The notes under the pieces are model-generated. The model made no database searches. It had not been told where the DNA came from and worked only from the letters and a program-made list of their open reading frames with translations. From Maribacter sp. BPC-D8 (GTDB taxonomy: Bacteria; Bacteroidota; Bacteroidia; Flavobacteriales; Flavobacteriaceae), in NCBI RefSeq assembly GCF_035207705.1, contig NZ_CP128187.1, positions 3,596,001 through 3,660,000 of the forward strand: a stretch of 64,000 nucleotides of DNA, given 5' to 3'. Position numbers and translations under genes: made by a program. This document shows, piece by piece, positions 63,001 through 64,000 of the stretch. Positions within the stretch are counted from its first letter, which is position 1, and the number at the start of each line of letters is the position of its first letter.

Positions 63001-64000
63001 CTAGTGTTTCAATCAACCTAACAGCAACCAGTACTACCCCTGCACTAAGTTCACATAACATTTCAGTAAATTATGATGAGTTTGCCTATGCAGATTCGCC
63101 TGTTACTAAAACAGAAAGCGATACTAAAGACTTTACTTACAACCAACCTGTTTTCTTCTTAACGTCAGATAATCCTACAGAAATTGGAAATTCAGAATTA
63201 GAAGGTTTCACGGTTGATATTTGCAAACAGAATTCAACAGAAATTGCTAACAATTGGCTTCGGGTAGATACCGGCTCCGATTATATGATTACAAATGCCT
63301 ACTTAGTAGATGGGGCAACAGAAACTGCGTTAACTTTCACCACCGAAAGTGATGTCACCTATATTGAATTTGGTGATATGGAAGGTGGAACCTGGATCTG
63401 TAGACAAATTAGGTTTGAAGGCACATACAATTCTAGTAGCCCAATTGACTTAAGCGTTTCACATAATTATGATTGTATTGCTTACCCTACAAGTTACAGT
63501 GGCATTCCATATTTTGATGAAGAGGTTTTTACCTTAAATCCTGTTCCAGCAGCAATACAATTACAAATACTAAACCAGCCAAGTGCAACAGTTGATACTT
63601 GTACCGATTTTAATATTACCCTAGAAGCAAGAAATGCTGGCGAAGGAGATTTAATTTCTCCTATTATTGATTTTGATGTGCCTGGTGATATTTCAGCTCT
63701 ATTAATCAATGGTCTTACTATTGAATACCCTAGAGGTTCTGGTAATATTGAAACATTGACCCCAACAATATCTGGCAATAATGTTTCTATAAACCTTTTA
63801 GACCACTCGTTTATTTCGGCAATAAATGGAATACCTGGATCATTGAATGCTGCCTCAATAGATGAACAAATTGCTGTTATTAGTCTTACCTTAAATGCAC
63901 AATGTAATTATGTATCAAACACAGGTACGGCATATACAATAACTGGTAATAGTCCGTTTGGGGATCCAGCGACAGGTAGCGGTAGTAGAACTTCTGCTAA
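60081..64000 (+). CDS. Very large exported protein of unknown function, 3' end outside window
   Basis: An open frame of more than 1300 codons that begins at the ATG at 60081 and has no stop before the window edge; codon phase was checked at several points. The N-terminus is a long signal peptide (basic start, VLITVLLFFAAVQSIQSQ). The visible protein is a chain of beta-rich, Asn/Thr/Ser/Asp-rich segments (for example HTFKIIFDLPEGISYKTGTA and SIDEQIAVISLTLNAQCNYV), with paired cysteines and DUF11-like stretches such as IDFDVPGDISALLINGLTIE. This is the composition of flavobacterial surface adhesins and cargo proteins of the type IX system, whose sorting domain lies at the C-terminus, not visible here. 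No enzyme motif was found. Confidence 0.85.
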   Translation, partial: MTHFQTHTKLLHKLRKSAVLITVLLFFAAVQSIQSQINNSDYHVEISSTNMGVCGGSNDGSTTLTITAKAAQLHTFKIIFDLPEGISYKTGTAAIDSQTGSADLQLSEFDVTDLNQPTFQIERPSNANWQISDVVTFTFEKTGDCDAVQFSYNGGLFKDVQTINYIQNTTAKTANNSDLTSNGYTLLKAYLAVNDITAVDAYVGDVTNRNIVINNSGNGSISQFDHVVEVSPGLQANYELSFNGTVLTPSISGDFYSYTINLNSAPFAGQVGDGDNLFENENITLVEKLVLTSCVDNQSTQHSPRWGCTAGAYCQVGAAIPGFIGFNQEWSDISFQTISDPRPRWDAPVTYIYRLENDASADNAYNVNFNIGYTWDNRMSSTGFNPMYGDDNDTNRQLSNFRFTGGSSFTPVRWENTTTGSSLGLGSYLVGQDFFTTDPDGPGGLQDLDGDGFFDDLLPGDFTEINVDLSMLQLSPTCDANDAEYSKSASLNMDAWAVNTCGSSNKSVREEIERHYVNRAALFNEDFPEDYDLDAEDGAVFNLSFIGNFIASNQAPTCDGIEMFSNDASTIYKAVLDVPAGVTLDSGADARYAQVGNQIIFTETQLKDFEYNSYYLRIPIDFALNIDCSTYSGPENLVLNYATSYESSCYNTDLHCGSFNVTTHCPNGCSAPMTTSFDANRTTAGWTDETMSTKVVLNPTTHATKYYMPKDEMVVTTSAVMQNTTQDNLLFEMRYITESGESMQDIIDFTGGTITINDLSSGTPQTFPITNTPVLTTIGTNDNRFTLDLSSYQTLISPTYEYGEGLEADEISLELSFQFKEDFPEEAFLYQFHTFQGRFYSLDSSNNEIDCGAYNERAHFFQTEINITADIDNKTEGCDEKWLYVGLAQASSVDDKFPDEFRPPLLWNSTTIEIPTGMHFNDLVSSYGYPSLMPENNDAASWNNGLNYSVSGNIVTITPGPRFVHLDQGGNKYPSVSINLTATSTTPALSSHNISVNYDEFAYADSPVTKTESDTKDFTYNQPVFFLTSDNPTEIGNSELEGFTVDICKQNSTEIANNWLRVDTGSDYMITNAYLVDGATETALTFTTESDVTYIEFGDMEGGTWICRQIRFEGTYNSSSPIDLSVSHNYDCIAYPTSYSGIPYFDEEVFTLNPVPAAIQLQILNQPSATVDTCTDFNITLEARNAGEGDLISPIIDFDVPGDISALLINGLTIEYPRGSGNIETLTPTISGNNVSINLLDHSFISAINGIPGSLNAASIDEQIAVISLTLNAQCNYVSNTGTAYTITGNSPFGDPATGSGSRTSA

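Noticed and set aside
62169..63778. Two antisense open frames within the giant exported protein gene
   Set aside because: The plus-strand frame is continuous and protein-like through both; the antisense products have no features.

Overview
The window looks like chromosome of a marine Flavobacteriaceae bacterium (Bacteroidota). The signs are the low GC content, a SprE-type gliding/type IX secretion lipoprotein, a SusC/SusD pair, families largely confined to flavobacteria (DUF5687, DUF6168, DUF6341, DUF6427, DUF4254), an ATP synthase operon without atpD and atpC, A-rich ribosome-binding regions and TAnnTTTG-like promoter elements. The genus cannot be fixed from sequence reading alone.

Layout. 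1-2.5 kb: the 5' part of an ECF sigma factor gene coupled to an exported alpha/beta hydrolase, then an MFS exporter. 2.6-12.9 kb: a long minus-strand array that reads sprE, bactofilin, atpZ, a DUF6168 membrane gene, atpB, atpE, atpF, atpH, an exported orphan, atpA, a lipoprotein orphan and atpG. It has a terminator-like attenuator just after atpE and a strong terminator after atpG. 13-19.5 kb: an ABC exporter pair, a PaaE-like flavin/2Fe-2S reductase, a patatin-like phospholipase and an HtrA protease.

19.8-30.1 kb: a plus-strand locus that I read as arsenosugar (organoarsenical) metabolism. It holds a DUF2064 glycosyltransferase, SusC, SusD, an SSS symporter, a metallophosphoesterase-like protein fused to an AhpD-like protein, and the radical SAM enzyme ArsS. 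A TetR regulator follows. GACYA-N2-TRGTY palindromes lie in front of the TetR gene (two), in front of the locus and in front of sprE, which suggests a small regulon.

30.1-33 kb: a GT9 glycosyltransferase with DUF4254, DUF6427 and DUF6341 proteins. 33-55.6 kb: purD and then a large AT-rich surface-glycan island on the minus strand. The island encodes chain-length control, dTDP-L-rhamnose synthesis (rfbBACD, with a short RfbD), a pseudaminic-acid-type nonulosonate pathway in which a sugar formyltransferase sits where the PseH acetyltransferase would be expected, two Wzy/WaaL-like proteins, a flippase, few glycosyltransferases, an initiating sugar transferase and a UDP-glucuronate decarboxylase. 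55.6-59.7 kb: a DUF6909-type protein with a nucleoside-phosphorylase-like C-terminus, a bacterial GH3 adenylating enzyme and an M23 peptidase. From 60.1 kb to the end runs the N-terminal part of a very large exported protein, still open at the window edge.

Family assignments were made by reading protein sequences and recalling known families; no database search was run.
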